NCBI GenBank assembly: GCA_030280995.1
Contig: JASXTE010000002.1
Span: forward strand, 11,298,683 to 11,362,682
Length of the DNA: 64,000 bases
Source of the DNA: Hemileia vastatrix
Taxonomy: Eukaryota > Basidiomycota > Pucciniomycetes > Pucciniales > Zaghouaniaceae
Direction: 5' to 3'
Positions within the stretch are counted from its first letter, which is position 1; each line of letters opens with the position of its first letter. The position numbers and the translations under genes were made by a program. The notes beneath the pieces are model-generated. The model ran no database searches and had not been told where the DNA came from. It worked only from the letters and a program-made list of their open reading frames with translations. Shown piece after piece: positions 43,853-54,531 of this stretch.

Positions 43853-44894
43853 TTTAGACTATCCTATAGTACTAGCTATAGGCCTTGACCAAGGGACTTG
43901 GAGTAAAACTGGAGAGAAAAACCCCTGTCCCTTTGAGAAATACCAGGTGAGATTTATTTGCTACAGAAAATTAGAGACTGTTACTATACCCCTTCCAACA
44001 CACTTCTTGACTGCTTAACAAGTCAAGAAAGTAGTCTATATAGACCACAAACCAAAGAGAACCTGAAATGCGGAAAGATACACACCAGAAAACCAAAACA
44101 CTGTGCACTTGTTGCACAGAAAATAGCAATAGTACTTGATGCAGGTTGCAAAGCTACACCAGAGAAAACAGTTGCCAAAGTTGAGTTAAGTGAAGAACTA
44201 AACTTGCAACAAACACAGCCAATTGTGGCCAAAAAACAGTGATATAATTACCAGATGGTTGTATGATATCTAAGGTTCCCCCCTATTACTGTAGGCACAG
44301 ACCAGCCATCTAACATCTATGCACAGCAACCAATTTTGGCGCTGTAGACAGCCAAATTGAATAAAAACACTCTAGAAATGCTCCCCAGCCTTCTACAACT
44401 AAGGCAGGTGGGCCTTCTATAGGCGGGAGGACCTCCCTGAAGCCAGAAAACCACCAAAAACATCTAACAAGTCCAAAAATACTTAGAAAAATACACTACA
44501 ACTACTAAAACCCTTAAAACACAAAATTAAGCTATAATAACATTGAGACATAAAATATAGAGCCAAATTCTCCCTACTTAATGGTACTAAGCACCTAGCA
44601 CTAAGAATTAAGTTTAGCCTGTAAAAAAGGAAAAACAAAATTAAACAGTTATCTTTTAAAAATGAAAAATGAGGAAATGACCCCTTAAAGCTTGAAATGT
44701 GAAAAATATCAACAAGACATCAAATGTAGAGAAACACTGGAAATATCCAATGGTAGTACCCACATACCCACAGTTCCGAAATTCACTGAATGAAACCAAA
44801 ATAAGATGTAATTAATCCACCAATTTAAACTAAGACTTACACAAACCGCGCCAAACAGACCAACAAAGGCCCCTTCCAATGCTGGAAGGCCACA
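43853..44894 (-). repeat. 5' LTR of family-D element
   Basis: About 1042 bp, homologous to 22801-23880. On the minus strand it starts TGTGGCCTTCC and ends GTCTAAA (CA changed to AA). It is diverged from the other copy, so D is old. Confidence 0.85.
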
Positions 44895-45434
44895 CTGGTT
44901 ATAGGGTTAGCTGAATATGTAAAGATGTGAGTTGTAAGAGCGCCAAGAGATCTACACTTTTATGTTCCTATGGGTGTAGTTAAACCAGTTTTGGGAACAC
45001 CATTTTTGATGGATTATTCAGCAAAAATACATTATTGTTTGAATAAGACTATAGGAATAAGGAATATGGGTGATGACAGTATTCCAGTAACAGTGGTTCT
45101 AGTAGAGCCTAAGGACAGTGGCTGGGAAACTAAGTATGTTGGATCTGTGAGTCTAGAGAAGGAAAGAGAGTTTTATGAGAATAAAGAGAATGGGCGACTG
45201 CCAATCTTTTAATTAGCGGCTGGCATTCTAGGTATTACTATCTCCCAAGATGAGAGGAACCTGGATAGTGATCAGTCAGTCCAAGAAGGGATACGTAAAG
45301 CGGGGCTTCACAGGTGTCTTGGTAATACTACTATAGTATGTATTGTGCCTAGACTTTTTAATTTCTTTGAGTATGGATTTTTTTATGCTTCTATTAGGAA
45401 TAACAGACAAAAATATGATGTAGGTACAACTTGG
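44895..45434 (+). pseudogene. Family-C protease C-terminal part
   Basis: After the D LTR the C element resumes: LVIGLAEYVKM, then LHFYVPMGVVKPVLGTPFLM, a protease C-terminal region, and a linker (44970-45212 and beyond). The Asp-Ser/Thr-Gly active site is absent. That implies loss of C sequence at the D junction. The frame then meets G1 at codons TTW|SH. Confidence 0.65.
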
Positions 45435-45437
45435 AGT

Positions 45438-45676
45438 CACTATGCAATATAGGGGGTGGACTTGCTAGCATGTCCCCTAACTGAACTCAGATTGAACTCA
45501 AACTGAACCCATACTGAACTCTACTTGAACACACACCTAAAACTGTTCTGCTGAGTGGTGTTCATCCCTTATTGTATGGTTCCTTTATCAATAGCTCAAT
45601 GTGTGTTCAACCTGTGGTGAGTTTGGGTCCAAGGTTGTGGACTCGCTAACAAGTCCACCCCCCATATTATGTGGTG
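45438..45676 (+). mobile_element. CACTA-like miniature element G1 (239 bp)
   Basis: Ends CACTATGCAATATAGGGGG and (inverted) CACCACATAATATGGGGGG, with 3-bp duplication agt (45435-45437 and 45677-45679). Inner termini carry palindromes related to GGACTTGCTAGCAAGTCC. Subterminal TGAACTC-type repeats occur four to five times. There is no coding capacity. TIRs beginning CACTA plus 3-bp duplications are the signature of the CACTA (EnSpm/CMC) group. Confidence 0.8.
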
Positions 45677-45709
45677 AGTTATATTAGAAAAGTTCTAATA
45701 TTAAGTAAT
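45677..45709 (+). pseudogene. Family-C fragment between G1 and H
   Basis: Continues the C frame as SYIRKVLILSN. Removing G1 and H joins TTW-SYIRKVLILSN-EGSSW without a gap. Confidence 0.6.
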
Positions 45710-48369
45710 CACCATGGGAAATCTAGGGGTGAACTGCTAGAAATCCCCGCTCCTGAACTTTAGAGTGTCCCTTCATTATTGCAGTTTTATGAATACTTTA
45801 TAAAAATAAGTAAATTAGAGTTAGGTTTACATTTATTCTCAGATTGGTCCAAAAATGAACCTCAATTGATCTCAAGTTATGCATATGTTGATCAACTATA
45901 ACCATAATTTTATCCTTCATTGAGCACACATTGAGCACATATTGATCCAACATAAGCTTTTGATTATCCGATATGATTATCAATTTAGAGGATGAAAGTT
46001 ATTCCTTAACATACCTAAGCATTACTTTTCATCTGAAAGTTAAACCATAAAATTATGAAAGTAAATTTAATTTACAATAATGATATCTTTTGCTACATAA
46101 TTGCAACAATAGATAAATTTAGCAATTTTTTTGATCACAAATATTAATAACTATAGGGATTGAAATAACTAATGCCATTCCTATTTTCAAATTTCAAAAA
46201 GAATATAGTCACTTCTCACTTCAAATTTATTAAGTCTTTGTAAAACTAAATTTTGTATAATTTTTTTATTTTACCTAAAATATAAGACCTACAGGCTATT
46301 GAAAAAAAACTCTTCAGTTACTCAATTAAAAAATATTTATATTTAAATAAAAATAAAAGTAGTCCTTAAAGTGCATAAATTGAAAGGTTGTTATGGAAAT
46401 TAATGAAGAAATGCTTTTTGGTAAAAGTGTCCAGCAAAAGTTCATCCAAACTTGTTCTGGACACTATTACCAAAAAAACATTTTGATGCCATCAATTATC
46501 TTCATTATATGGGCTATTTTTTTGGGTTTTCCTTGCAATGTTTAGTCACTGGTCTTGTCCAAAGTGTCCAGCACATGTTCGGCCAAACTTGTGCTGGACA
46601 CTTTTATGAGGAACACTTCACTTCTCTTAAATAAAAATGCACCTTGCCAACTTCATATTGGAAAATTTTCCAGCACAATTTTGGCTGAACTTGTGCTGGA
46701 TATTTTGGACAAAACCAGTGACTAAAAATAGCAAGGAAAACCAAAAAAAATAGGCCATATAATGAAAATAATTGATGGAATCATATTGTTTTTTGGTAAA
46801 AGTGTCCAGCACAAGTTTGGCCAAACCTGCCCTGGACAATTTTTATATATGAAGTTCGTTAGGTGCATGTTTTTTTAAGAGAAGTGAGGTGTTCATCATA
46901 AACGTTTCCAGCACAAGTTTGGGCAAACTTGTGCTGGACACTTTTACCAAAAAACAATTTGATGAAATCAAATATCTTCATGTTCTAGCATACTTTTTTT
47001 TTAATTTCCTTGAAGTAATAAGTTACTGTACAAGACCAAAGTGTCCAGCACAAGTTTGGCCAAACTTGTGCTGGACAATTTTGCTATTTGAACCTGGTTA
47101 GGTGTATGTTTTTTAAAGAGAAGTGAGGTGTTCCTCATAAAATTGTCCAGCACAAGTTTGGCCAACCTTTTTCTTGACACTTTACAAAAAAACAATTTGA
47201 TGACATCAAATATCTTCATTGTGGAAGAAGACAGATTTGAGATCCAGATCTGATTTCTCCAAGTAGTTTTCCAATTTGGCAGCTCTGTTTGTTAGAAAAA
47301 TCACCAATAGGTGTTGATTCTACTTCTTTGAATAATCTAAAAATATGAACTAAAGATCTTTCTCATTGCATAATAACTGAAGTGGATACTTCATGAAATA
47401 CTGATCTTTCTCTTGGAAAAATAGGTTTAAAATTTAAAGAGAATTGTACAATGCATCTTAAACTTGACACTTTAATTAAATGAATTTTATGATGATGGTG
47501 GTAGTTTAAAGAAAGGGAGGATGAGAGCAAAGTTTTGAAAGAGGTGAAAGTAGAGAATATATATAATATTAGATGAATATTTACAATTGAATTTTTCATG
47601 TATGTTAATAATTAATGTTGACTCACATTTTAATAATAACTAAATACATATGGATAACTGAAAGAAGTGCATTATTTTAGAGCCTAAGTTTTGTGCCAAT
47701 AAATTAAAATTAGTTTCTTTAATAGTGTAAATGTAAAAAATTTTTTTTACTATTTTTTCCCCTTATAAAATATATATATATTTTTTCTCCTCCATTAAAT
47801 GTTTTGAACATTGTCTTATATTTTTTTATTCCAAGGAACAATGAGAAATTTTTATTGATAAGGGCTCAATATCAACTTTTGTCTAGAAAAATTAAAATTA
47901 TGTGCAAATATTTTTACAGAGTTATATTTTTATTAATAAATTTTTTAAAAAGGACTTAAAGAGTATGCTTTTTTTATTAATTTGCAGAAATAAATTTTTT
48001 TATTGAATTAATATTCCAGACCTAGTATACTATGTGTCATTTAAGATATTTCTACTAATATCAAACCTCACCTCCCAAAATTTAATGGATCTAGATAGAA
48101 AATTGAATATTATGGTATGTTAAGTGTTGTGGCTCAACCATTACTCAAATTTGGTCCAACTGATGCTCAACTTGAATCCAAAGCTCTGCTCAAGAAGGGA
48201 TCAATTGAGGATCAATTTAGGGCCAACTTTTTTCTCAAACTTTTTTCATATAATTTAAAAATAGTTTCCTAACACTTTCACAACATTTCCCCAATGTTTT
48301 CCCAACCTCTTCATGAAAGTTTCAAAGAGAGGGAACTGCTAGCAGTTCACTCCCTGATTTCCTGTGGTG
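45710..48369. mobile_element. CACTA-like element H (2.66 kb), non-coding
   Basis: Left end CACCATGGGAAATCTAGGGG; inverted right end CACCACAGGAAATCAGGGAG; 3-bp duplication aat (45707-45709 and 48370-48372). Each terminus includes a GAACTGCTAGCAGTTC-type palindrome. Subterminal TTGAGCACA/TTGATC repeats are present. No transposase frame is seen, so it is non-autonomous. The centre holds seven long palindromes, listed separately. Confidence 0.8.
46429..47178. repeat. Array of seven 34-bp palindromes inside H
   Basis: The units are versions of GTCCAGCACAAGTTTGG joined to its own reverse complement. They start at 46429, 46566, 46668, 46804, 46906, 47043 and 47145. The copy at 47043-47076 is a perfect palindrome. 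Start-to-start distances alternate 137, 102, 136, 102, 137, 102. Intervening blocks (AGAAGTGAGGTGTTC, ATCAAATATCTTCAT) also recur in both orientations. Confidence 0.9.
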
Positions 48370-48429
48370 AATGAAGGCAGCAGCTGGAGCTGTCTAGCGT
48401 CAAAGTATAAACCAGTAAATGTACCAATG
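48370..48429 (+). pseudogene. Family-C fragment between H and B2
   Basis: Sixty bp continuing the C pol frame as EGSSWSCLASKYKPVNVPM. It is interrupted by the B2 LTR. Confidence 0.55.
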
Positions 48430-48902
48430 TGTTAGGATTTGGTTGAGAGGTGAAGAGGCAGAGCGCTATGGGTGCTATGCCTTAGAGAGAGATGGAAGAG
48501 CATATACTGCATAAGGGGGTTATATGGGGCAAGCGCTGTGGAGCGCTCCTCATCAGACAACTTATCTAGTAATCTAGTTACTCTCTTCCCTCACTGTTGG
48601 TAGCCCCAACATAATCAGTCTAGTTAGTCTCACTGCTGTATCCAGCATAGTCAGTCTTGTCTTCCCTCACTGTTAGTAGCCCCAACATAGTCAGTCTAGT
48701 TAGTCTCACTGCTGTATCCAGCATAGTCAGTCTTGTCTCCCCTCACTGTTGGTAGCCCCAACATAGTCACTCTAGTTAGTATCACTGCTGTTTTTAGCAT
48801 AGTCAGTCTTGACTACCCTCACTGTTGGTAGCCCCAACATAGTCAGTCCCATTTAAGGCTAGCATCAGTGCTAGTAGTATTCCGCCTTCTTAGGTCTTAA
48901 AA
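48430..48902 (+). repeat. 5' LTR of B2
   Basis: Starts TGTTAGGATTTGG; ends GGTCTTAAAA (CA lost). It contains four units around CACTGTTGGTAGCCCCAACA with about 74-bp spacing. Confidence 0.88.
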
Positions 48903-48939
48903 TTTTGTCTGATCTTAATTAGTGCACTATTGAAGAACA

Positions 48940-49953
48940 ATGGACCCTGCAGGCCAACCCAATGTAGCACTCCTTGCAGAAATGAAAAAGCAGATGGTAC
49001 ACCTGCAGGAAAAGAATGCTAGGCTCATGGAACGCCTAGCCAATGCGGAGCCCTCATATTGTGGCCCAACCAAAGCAGAGTTGGATGCTGCAGAGGCCAA
49101 AGCACAGGAATCACCAGTAAAAGGCCCAAAGATTTCAGTCCCAGAAATTTTTGATGGAAAACGAGGTCCCTGTGCAGATCAGTATGTGTTGCAGGTAAAT
49201 CTATATGTGCTGCTCAATAATCATCAGTTCCCAGATGAGCAATCAAAGATTGGATTTGTAATCTCCTACCTTACAGACGAGGCGGCACGCTGGGCAAGGC
49301 CATATACAAAGGAACTCCTTGAAAATGGCAAGACAGCAACCACTTTTGGCCAGTTCATGGCGGCGTTTGAGTTGGCCTTTGGTGATCTGGATGTGGCTAC
49401 AACCTCAGAGCATGTGCTCAATCAGTTGCAAAAAAGAAACTCGGTTGCTGAGTATGTGTCGGAATTCCGGGGCCACGCCAGCTATGTCACAACCTGGGGA
49501 GAAGGGGCGCTCATGTTTCATTTCAGGAATGAGCTCTTGTCGAAAATAAGAAATGCCCTAGTCAGTCACCCTTGCCCAACCTCCCTCCAAGCACTCATGG
49601 AACTGGCCATCCAAGTCAACAATGAGTTCACACATCAACCAACGGACGGCTGGAGTGGCGCTTGTCCATGGGGCAACTATGCCTCTTCAAGTGGGGCCAG
49701 TGCCAGAGACCCAAACGCCATGGATATTGATGCAGAAAATGCACGTGGCACTAGTGGGACAAAGAGTTTGTCGGATAATGAGTATCAGAGGCGCATGAGC
49801 AAGGGAATGTGCCTCAGATGTGGGAGCAGTGGTCACATGACAAGGGAGTGCAGAGAGAAAATACAGGTTAATGAAGTGGAGGATAGCGCAGGAACGGCAC
49901 AGGTAAAAGACAGTGCTCAGGAGTTAAGGTTGTGTCTTCCTGGAGTGGATTAA
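48940..49953 (+). CDS. B2 Gag (337 aa)
   Basis: ATG 48940 (MDPAGQPNVALLAEMKKQM) opens with a coiled coil (LLAEMKKQMVHLQEKNARLM). The capsid follows (IFDGKRGPCADQYVLQVN ... AARWARPYTKELLENGK, residues about 65-220) and an intact zinc knuckle CLRCGSSGHMTREC (CX2CX4HX4C) near 288. The frame is intact to TAA. The pol frame is -1 and overlaps, opening after 49868. I find no canonical X XXY YYZ heptamer in the overlap, so the means of reaching pol is unclear. Confidence 0.9.
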   Translation: MDPAGQPNVALLAEMKKQMVHLQEKNARLMERLANAEPSYCGPTKAELDAAEAKAQESPVKGPKISVPEIFDGKRGPCADQYVLQVNLYVLLNNHQFPDEQSKIGFVISYLTDEAARWARPYTKELLENGKTATTFGQFMAAFELAFGDLDVATTSEHVLNQLQKRNSVAEYVSEFRGHASYVTTWGEGALMFHFRNELLSKIRNALVSHPCPTSLQALMELAIQVNNEFTHQPTDGWSGACPWGNYASSSGASARDPNAMDIDAENARGTSGTKSLSDNEYQRRMSKGMCLRCGSSGHMTRECREKIQVNEVEDSAGTAQVKDSAQELRLCLPGVD

Positions 49954-50750
49954 AGGAAAAGGATAAGGGGAATTTGGTAGAAGAATTATCAGCATGTAAG
50001 CCAATTGAAGTGAATGATAATCATATTATACTAAACTTTCCTTTAATGACCCTTGATTCCACAACAAATGTACAAGCCCTACTGGACTGTGGGGCCACAG
50101 ACTGTTTTATTTCTAACAAGTTTTTACAGAGGAATAAAAAGAAAAAAGATAAATTAGACCACCCTAGGCACCTAATTATGTTTGACGGATTGCCAGGTGG
50201 AGGAGGAGAAGTAAGAGAGAAGGTTTTTTGCAGATTTTGGTCTGATGGAAAAGAATCACAGTGCAGGGCATATGTGACAAACCTGAAGGACCAGTACAAC
50301 ATGGTACTGGGGATGACATTGCTGGACCACTATAACCCAAAAATTGATTGGAAGGAAAAGAAGGTTCAGTTGGGAAGGAGAGGGGACACTTGCGCTAAAG
50401 TATTGGCCCCCTGGCCCCTTCAGGGGTCAGGGGCCCATCCCGGCAAGTCTTCTGATGTTTTGTTATCATCAGTTGACTTGCTTCCAGAACTGATGCTTCC
50501 TCTTGATTCTAAACAGCAGGTTGGGGATGGGTCACCAATGGGGAGCGCCAAGGAGGGCCAAGGAGGAGATAAATTGCAGCAAGAAAAGGAGAAGGCGCAA
50601 TAAGGATGGGGAAAGGCGGAGAAGGAAAAGGTGGATGGTTCAGAGAAAGCATTTGCCCCCTGGCCCCTTCAGGGGTCAGGGGCCCTGCCCGGCAAGTCTC
50701 CTGGTGTTTCATTATCATCAGTAGACTTGCCTCAAGAACTGACACTTACT
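49932..50750 (+). pseudogene. B2 protease and protease-RT linker
   Basis: Protease core ALLDCGATDCFIS (Cys in place of the usual Ser/Thr in D-S/T-G) near residue 52 of this piece, then MVLGMTLLDHYNPKIDW. The linker carries two repeats of APWPLQGSGAxPGKS...LSSVDL (50395-50500 and 50655-50740), whose DNA includes GC-rich inverted repeats (CCCCTTCAGGGGTCAGGGG). TAA at 50601 interrupts the frame. The piece ends at the G2 insertion. Confidence 0.8.
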
Positions 50751-51011
50751 CACCACGCAATATGGGGGGCGGACTTGTTAGCAAGTCCGCAACCTTGGAC
50801 TCAAGTTCACCACAGATTGAACACACATTGAGCTATTGACAAAGGAACCATACAATCAGGGATAAACACCACTCAGCAGAACAGTTTTAGGTGGGTCTTC
50901 AAGTAGAGTTCAATATGAGTTCAGTATGAGTTCAGTCTGAGTTCCATCTGAGTTGTGCCTGAGTTCAGGTTGGGGACTTGCTAGCAAGTCCACCCCCTAT
51001 ATTGCGTAGTG
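50751..51011 (-). mobile_element. CACTA-like miniature element G2 (261 bp)
   Basis: Inverted relative to G1. Ends CACCACGCAATATGGGGGG and (inverted) CACTACGCAATATAGGGGG, flanked by act (50748-50750 and 51012-51014). B1 at about 18425 shows the uninterrupted site. GAGTTCAGT-type subterminal repeats occur five times. Confidence 0.85.
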
Positions 51012-54000
51012 ACTCTTGATACTAAGTTTCAGGGCTTGGAGGGAGCACTGGAGGAAGAAGAAAGAATGGAATGTGATGCGACAGCTTGGAACATATATGC
51101 CAAGATTGCGGCCAAGGTCCAGTCTTTGAAGCCACCAAACAGCCTCAAGAAGATGATCCCAAAAGCTTATTGGGAGTTTTCACCACTGTTTGAAGAGGGG
51201 AAAATCAAGACCCTGCCACCTCACCGGTCATATGACTTTGCCATTGATCTGATGCCAGGCACAACACCTCAATTTAGCCGCATAATCCCATTATCAATCT
51301 TGGAGTCAACAGCACTAAAAGAGATTATTGATGAAAATTTGAAGAATGGTTTCATCAGAGAATCAAAATCTCCCTGGGCTGCCCCTGTAATCTTTGCAGG
51401 AAAAAAGGATGAGTTGTTAAGACCTTGTATGGATTTCTGGAGGTTAAACACGCTGACAGTAAAAAACAGATATCCACTTCCTTTGACTAGTGAGCTAATT
51501 GATAGTCTTCAAGGTGAAGAGATCTTCACCTCCTTAGATCTTAGGGCAGGATACCATTACATACAGGTGAAAGAAGGCAATTAACACAGACTGGCATTCT
51601 GCGCTAAATTTGGTCATTTTGAATGGTTGGTAATGCCGTTTGGTCCATGTAATGCGCCTGCCACATTTCAACATTTCACAAACAGCATCTTTAGAGAGAG
51701 AATAGGGATAGATGTGGCAGTGTATTTAGATGAAATCTTGATTTACTCCAGATAAATGGAGGAACACCAGATACGTGTGAGGGACTGTCTAAGAAGTTTA
51801 AAGGAGGCCCAAGTGTGGTTAAAACCAGAAAAATGTGTCTTCTCCGTGAGTGAAATCCCCTATCTAGGTATGATTAATTCAAAGAATAGGGTGCAAATGG
51901 ATCAGGAGAAAGTAAAGGCTGTAACAGAATGGCCAACACCAACATCAGTAAAGGAGCTCCATTCTTTCTTAGGCTTTGCAAATTTTTACCACTGTTTTAT
52001 TGAGAATTACTCTCATGTCTGTCAGCCATTGCACGACCTCACAAAGAAGGAAGCCATGCTCATTTGGAAAAGTAGCCAACAAGATGCATTCAACTACCTA
52101 AAAGGAAAATTTGTCACGGCCCCTATTCTTTCCATCCCTGACTTATTGAAGCCATTTTTTCTGGAATGCGACTGCTCATATTTTTCACTTGGTGCAGTCT
52201 TATCCCAATATGATACTGAAAATTTCTTGCACCCAGTAGCATACTTGTCACTCACACTGCTAAGCGCCAAATTGAACTATGAAATTTATGATAAGGAGTT
52301 GTTGGCACTAGTAGAAGCGGTACGCACCTGGCGCCACTACTTGGAAGGAGGGCTTTACAGACTACAAGTTATCATCTACATGGATCACAAAAATCTGGAA
52401 ACCTTCCTGACCACAAAGAAGTTGACTCGCCGACAAGCGCACTGGGCAGAACTGCTGAGTAGCATTAATTTTTTTGTTACATTTAGACTAGGGAAGAAAA
52501 GTGGCAAACCTGATGCCCTATCATGTCGTCCTGATTTGTGCCCAGAACTGGATCAGCTACATATGCTTGGCATAACTTTATTGAAGGGGGACCTTGAAGA
52601 GGGGGTAATCCTAGATGAGGTGGAATTGGAGGATGAGGAGCTGATGGAATGGGTAAGGAGGGGACAGGAAAAAGATGAGGGAGTTCAGGAGCTGGTGAAG
52701 GCGCTGCTATTGAAGGAGGTATTGGTAAGGAAAGGATTGGAGGAGTATCACCTAGAAGGGGAAGCACTATATTGGAATGGGAGGATAGTGGTGCCAAATG
52801 ATGAAGAGATCAAAAGGCAAGTGGTTAAATCAAGGCACAATTCCCCAATGGCAGGGCATCAAGGACCTCTGAAGACTGTGGAGCTGGTAAATCGCAACTT
52901 CTTCTGGAAGTCTATGAAGGCATACATTCAGCGCTATGTGGCGGCATGCAACTCATGTCAGAGGAGCAAGGTTAGTCCAACAACAACACCACTGACCCCA
53001 CTAAACATTGCCAAAAAGCCATGGAAAGAGCTCTCCTACAATCTTATAGTGGAGCTACCCAAGTCACAAGGAAAGAATGCTATCCTCACAGTAGTTGACC
53101 ACCGCACCAAGATGGTGCACTTTATCCCTACAACTACCAAGGTTACTTCAGAGGGTATTGCAGAATTGATGGTGGCGCATGTGTGGAAATTTCATGGATT
53201 GCCTGACAGTATATTATCAGACAGGAGAAGTACCTTCAACTCTAAGTTGTTAAAATCAATGTATGAGAAACTGAAAATTAAGCCTATATTGTCAACAGCA
53301 TTGCATCCACAAACTGACGGACAATCTGAGATAGTGAACAAGGAAATTGAACAATATCTGTGCCACTTCATTAACTATCAGCAAGATGATTGGGTACAGC
53401 TATTACCTCTCGCCAAATTCTCATACAATAACTGGACACATGCTGCAACAGGAATGTCACCATTCTACGCCAACTATGAGTATCACCCAACATTCTCAAT
53501 TGGTACCTCATCCACATTACAAGTCCCTGAAGCTAAAGAGCAGATACAAAAGATACTGAATATATTTCAAGAACTGGAAGGGGCACTCAGGCTATCCCAA
53601 CAAGCGATGAAGCGTCATTATGATCAAGGAAGGACACAACACCGCATGCTACAGGTAGGTGATAAGGTTTGGATAAGCTCACATTTTCTGTCCACATTAC
53701 GCCCCAGCCCTAAACTAGATCACAAGAAAGTGGGGCCATTCAAAGTCAAGCGCAAAGTATCTGACTTGGCTTACAAACTGGAACTACCAATCTCAATGAG
53801 GCAAGTACATCCAGTTTTTAATATTTCATTACTCACAGAGCACAGGGAAGATACAATTCCAGGAAACCCAGAAGAGCCACCAGGACCAATCCAGGTTGGA
53901 AATAAAGAGGAGTTTGAGGTGGAAAAGGTTGTTTCAAAGAGGGTGTACAGAGGAAAGGTTCAGTACTTAGTGCATTGGAAAGGTTATGGGGTTGGAGATA

Positions 54001-54059
54001 GGTCTTGGGAGCCAGTGGAAAATTTAATGAATTCAAAGGGAAAGTTGAGGGAGTTTTAG
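51012..54059 (+). pseudogene. B2 reverse transcriptase, RNase H, integrase and chromodomain
   Basis: RT runs from about 51180 with APVIFAGKKDELLRPCMDF to VYLDEILIY, where the second catalytic Asp is Glu (GAA 51732-51734). Stops TAA at 51582 and 51753 interrupt it. From 51756 the frame is open for 767 residues: RNase H (LECDCSYFSLGAVLS); integrase zinc finger (HNSPMAGHQG ... CNSCQRSK). Its catalytic region has SYNLIVELP where SxDxI is usual, then LSDRRSTF and HPQTDGQSE. A GPF module (KKVGPFKVKRK) and a chromodomain (EEFEVEKVVSKRVYRGKVQ ... RSWEPV) follow. It is colinear with B1 where B1 survives. Confidence 0.9.
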
Positions 54060-54098
54060 AAGGAGCACAGGGGGAAGGAGGAGTAAAAGAGGGAGTAA

Positions 54099-54531
54099 TG
54101 TTAGGATTTGGTTGAGAGGTGAAGAGGCGGAGCGCTATGGTAGCTATGCATTGGAGAGAGGCAGAAGAGCATATACTGCATAAGGGGGTTATATGGGGCA
54201 AGCGCTGTAGAGCACTCCTCATCGGACAACTTATCTAGTAATCTAGTTACTCTCTTCCCTCACTGTTGGTAGCCCCAAAATAGTCAATCTAGTTAGTCTC
54301 ATTGCTGTATCCAGCATAGTCAGTCTTGTCTCCCCTCACTGTTGGTAGCCCCAACATAGTCAGTATAGTTAGTCTCACTGCTGTATCAAGCATAGTCAGT
54401 CTTGTCTCCCCTCACTGTTGGTAGCCCCAACATAGTCAGTCTAGTAGTCTCACTGTTGTAACCCAACATAGTCAGTCCCGTTTAAGGCTAGAATCAGCGC
54501 TAGTAGTAGTCTGCCTTCTTAGGTCTTAACA
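54099..54531 (+). repeat. 3' LTR of B2
   Basis: 433 bp, TGTTAGGATTTGG ... GGTCTTAACA, with one unit fewer of the internal 74-bp repeat than the 5' LTR. Confidence 0.9.

Larger units (their letters stand above)
22801..44894 (-). mobile_element. Family-D Ty3-type element, minus strand, hosting E and F
   Basis: Two homologous LTRs (22801-23880 and 43853-44894) bound an interior read on the minus strand. On that strand it starts with a primer-binding site (TGGCGCCCAATGTGGGG), a Gag, and in-frame 12-aa repeats. Integrase follows with no protease, RT or RNase H in between. Last come a long noncoding 3' region, two antisense genes and a polypurine tract. Element E (29057-37489) and insertion F (40802-42612) are later insertions. 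The flanks (gaagg and ctggt) do not match, and the C protease active site is missing at the junction. So D either inserted with a deletion, or two D copies recombined. Confidence 0.7.
48430..54531 (+). mobile_element. Family-B Ty3/gypsy chromovirus B2, full length but decayed
   Basis: LTRs 48430-48902 and 54099-54531 bound an intact-order gag-pol with chromodomain. Defects: several in-frame stops, the G2 insertion, RT YLDD changed to YLDE, and the first integrase Asp apparently changed to Asn. No clear target duplication was found (caatg against aaatt). Confidence 0.9.

Noticed and set aside
46429..47178. CRISPR-like array
   Set aside because: The units are palindromes with long, recurring and partly inverted spacers inside a CACTA-like element. 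There are no unique spacers, no cas genes, and the sequence is eukaryotic.
49869..49953. A -1 slippery site in the B2 gag-pol overlap
   Set aside because: The frames overlap in the right direction, but no X XXY YYZ heptamer in gag phase is present.
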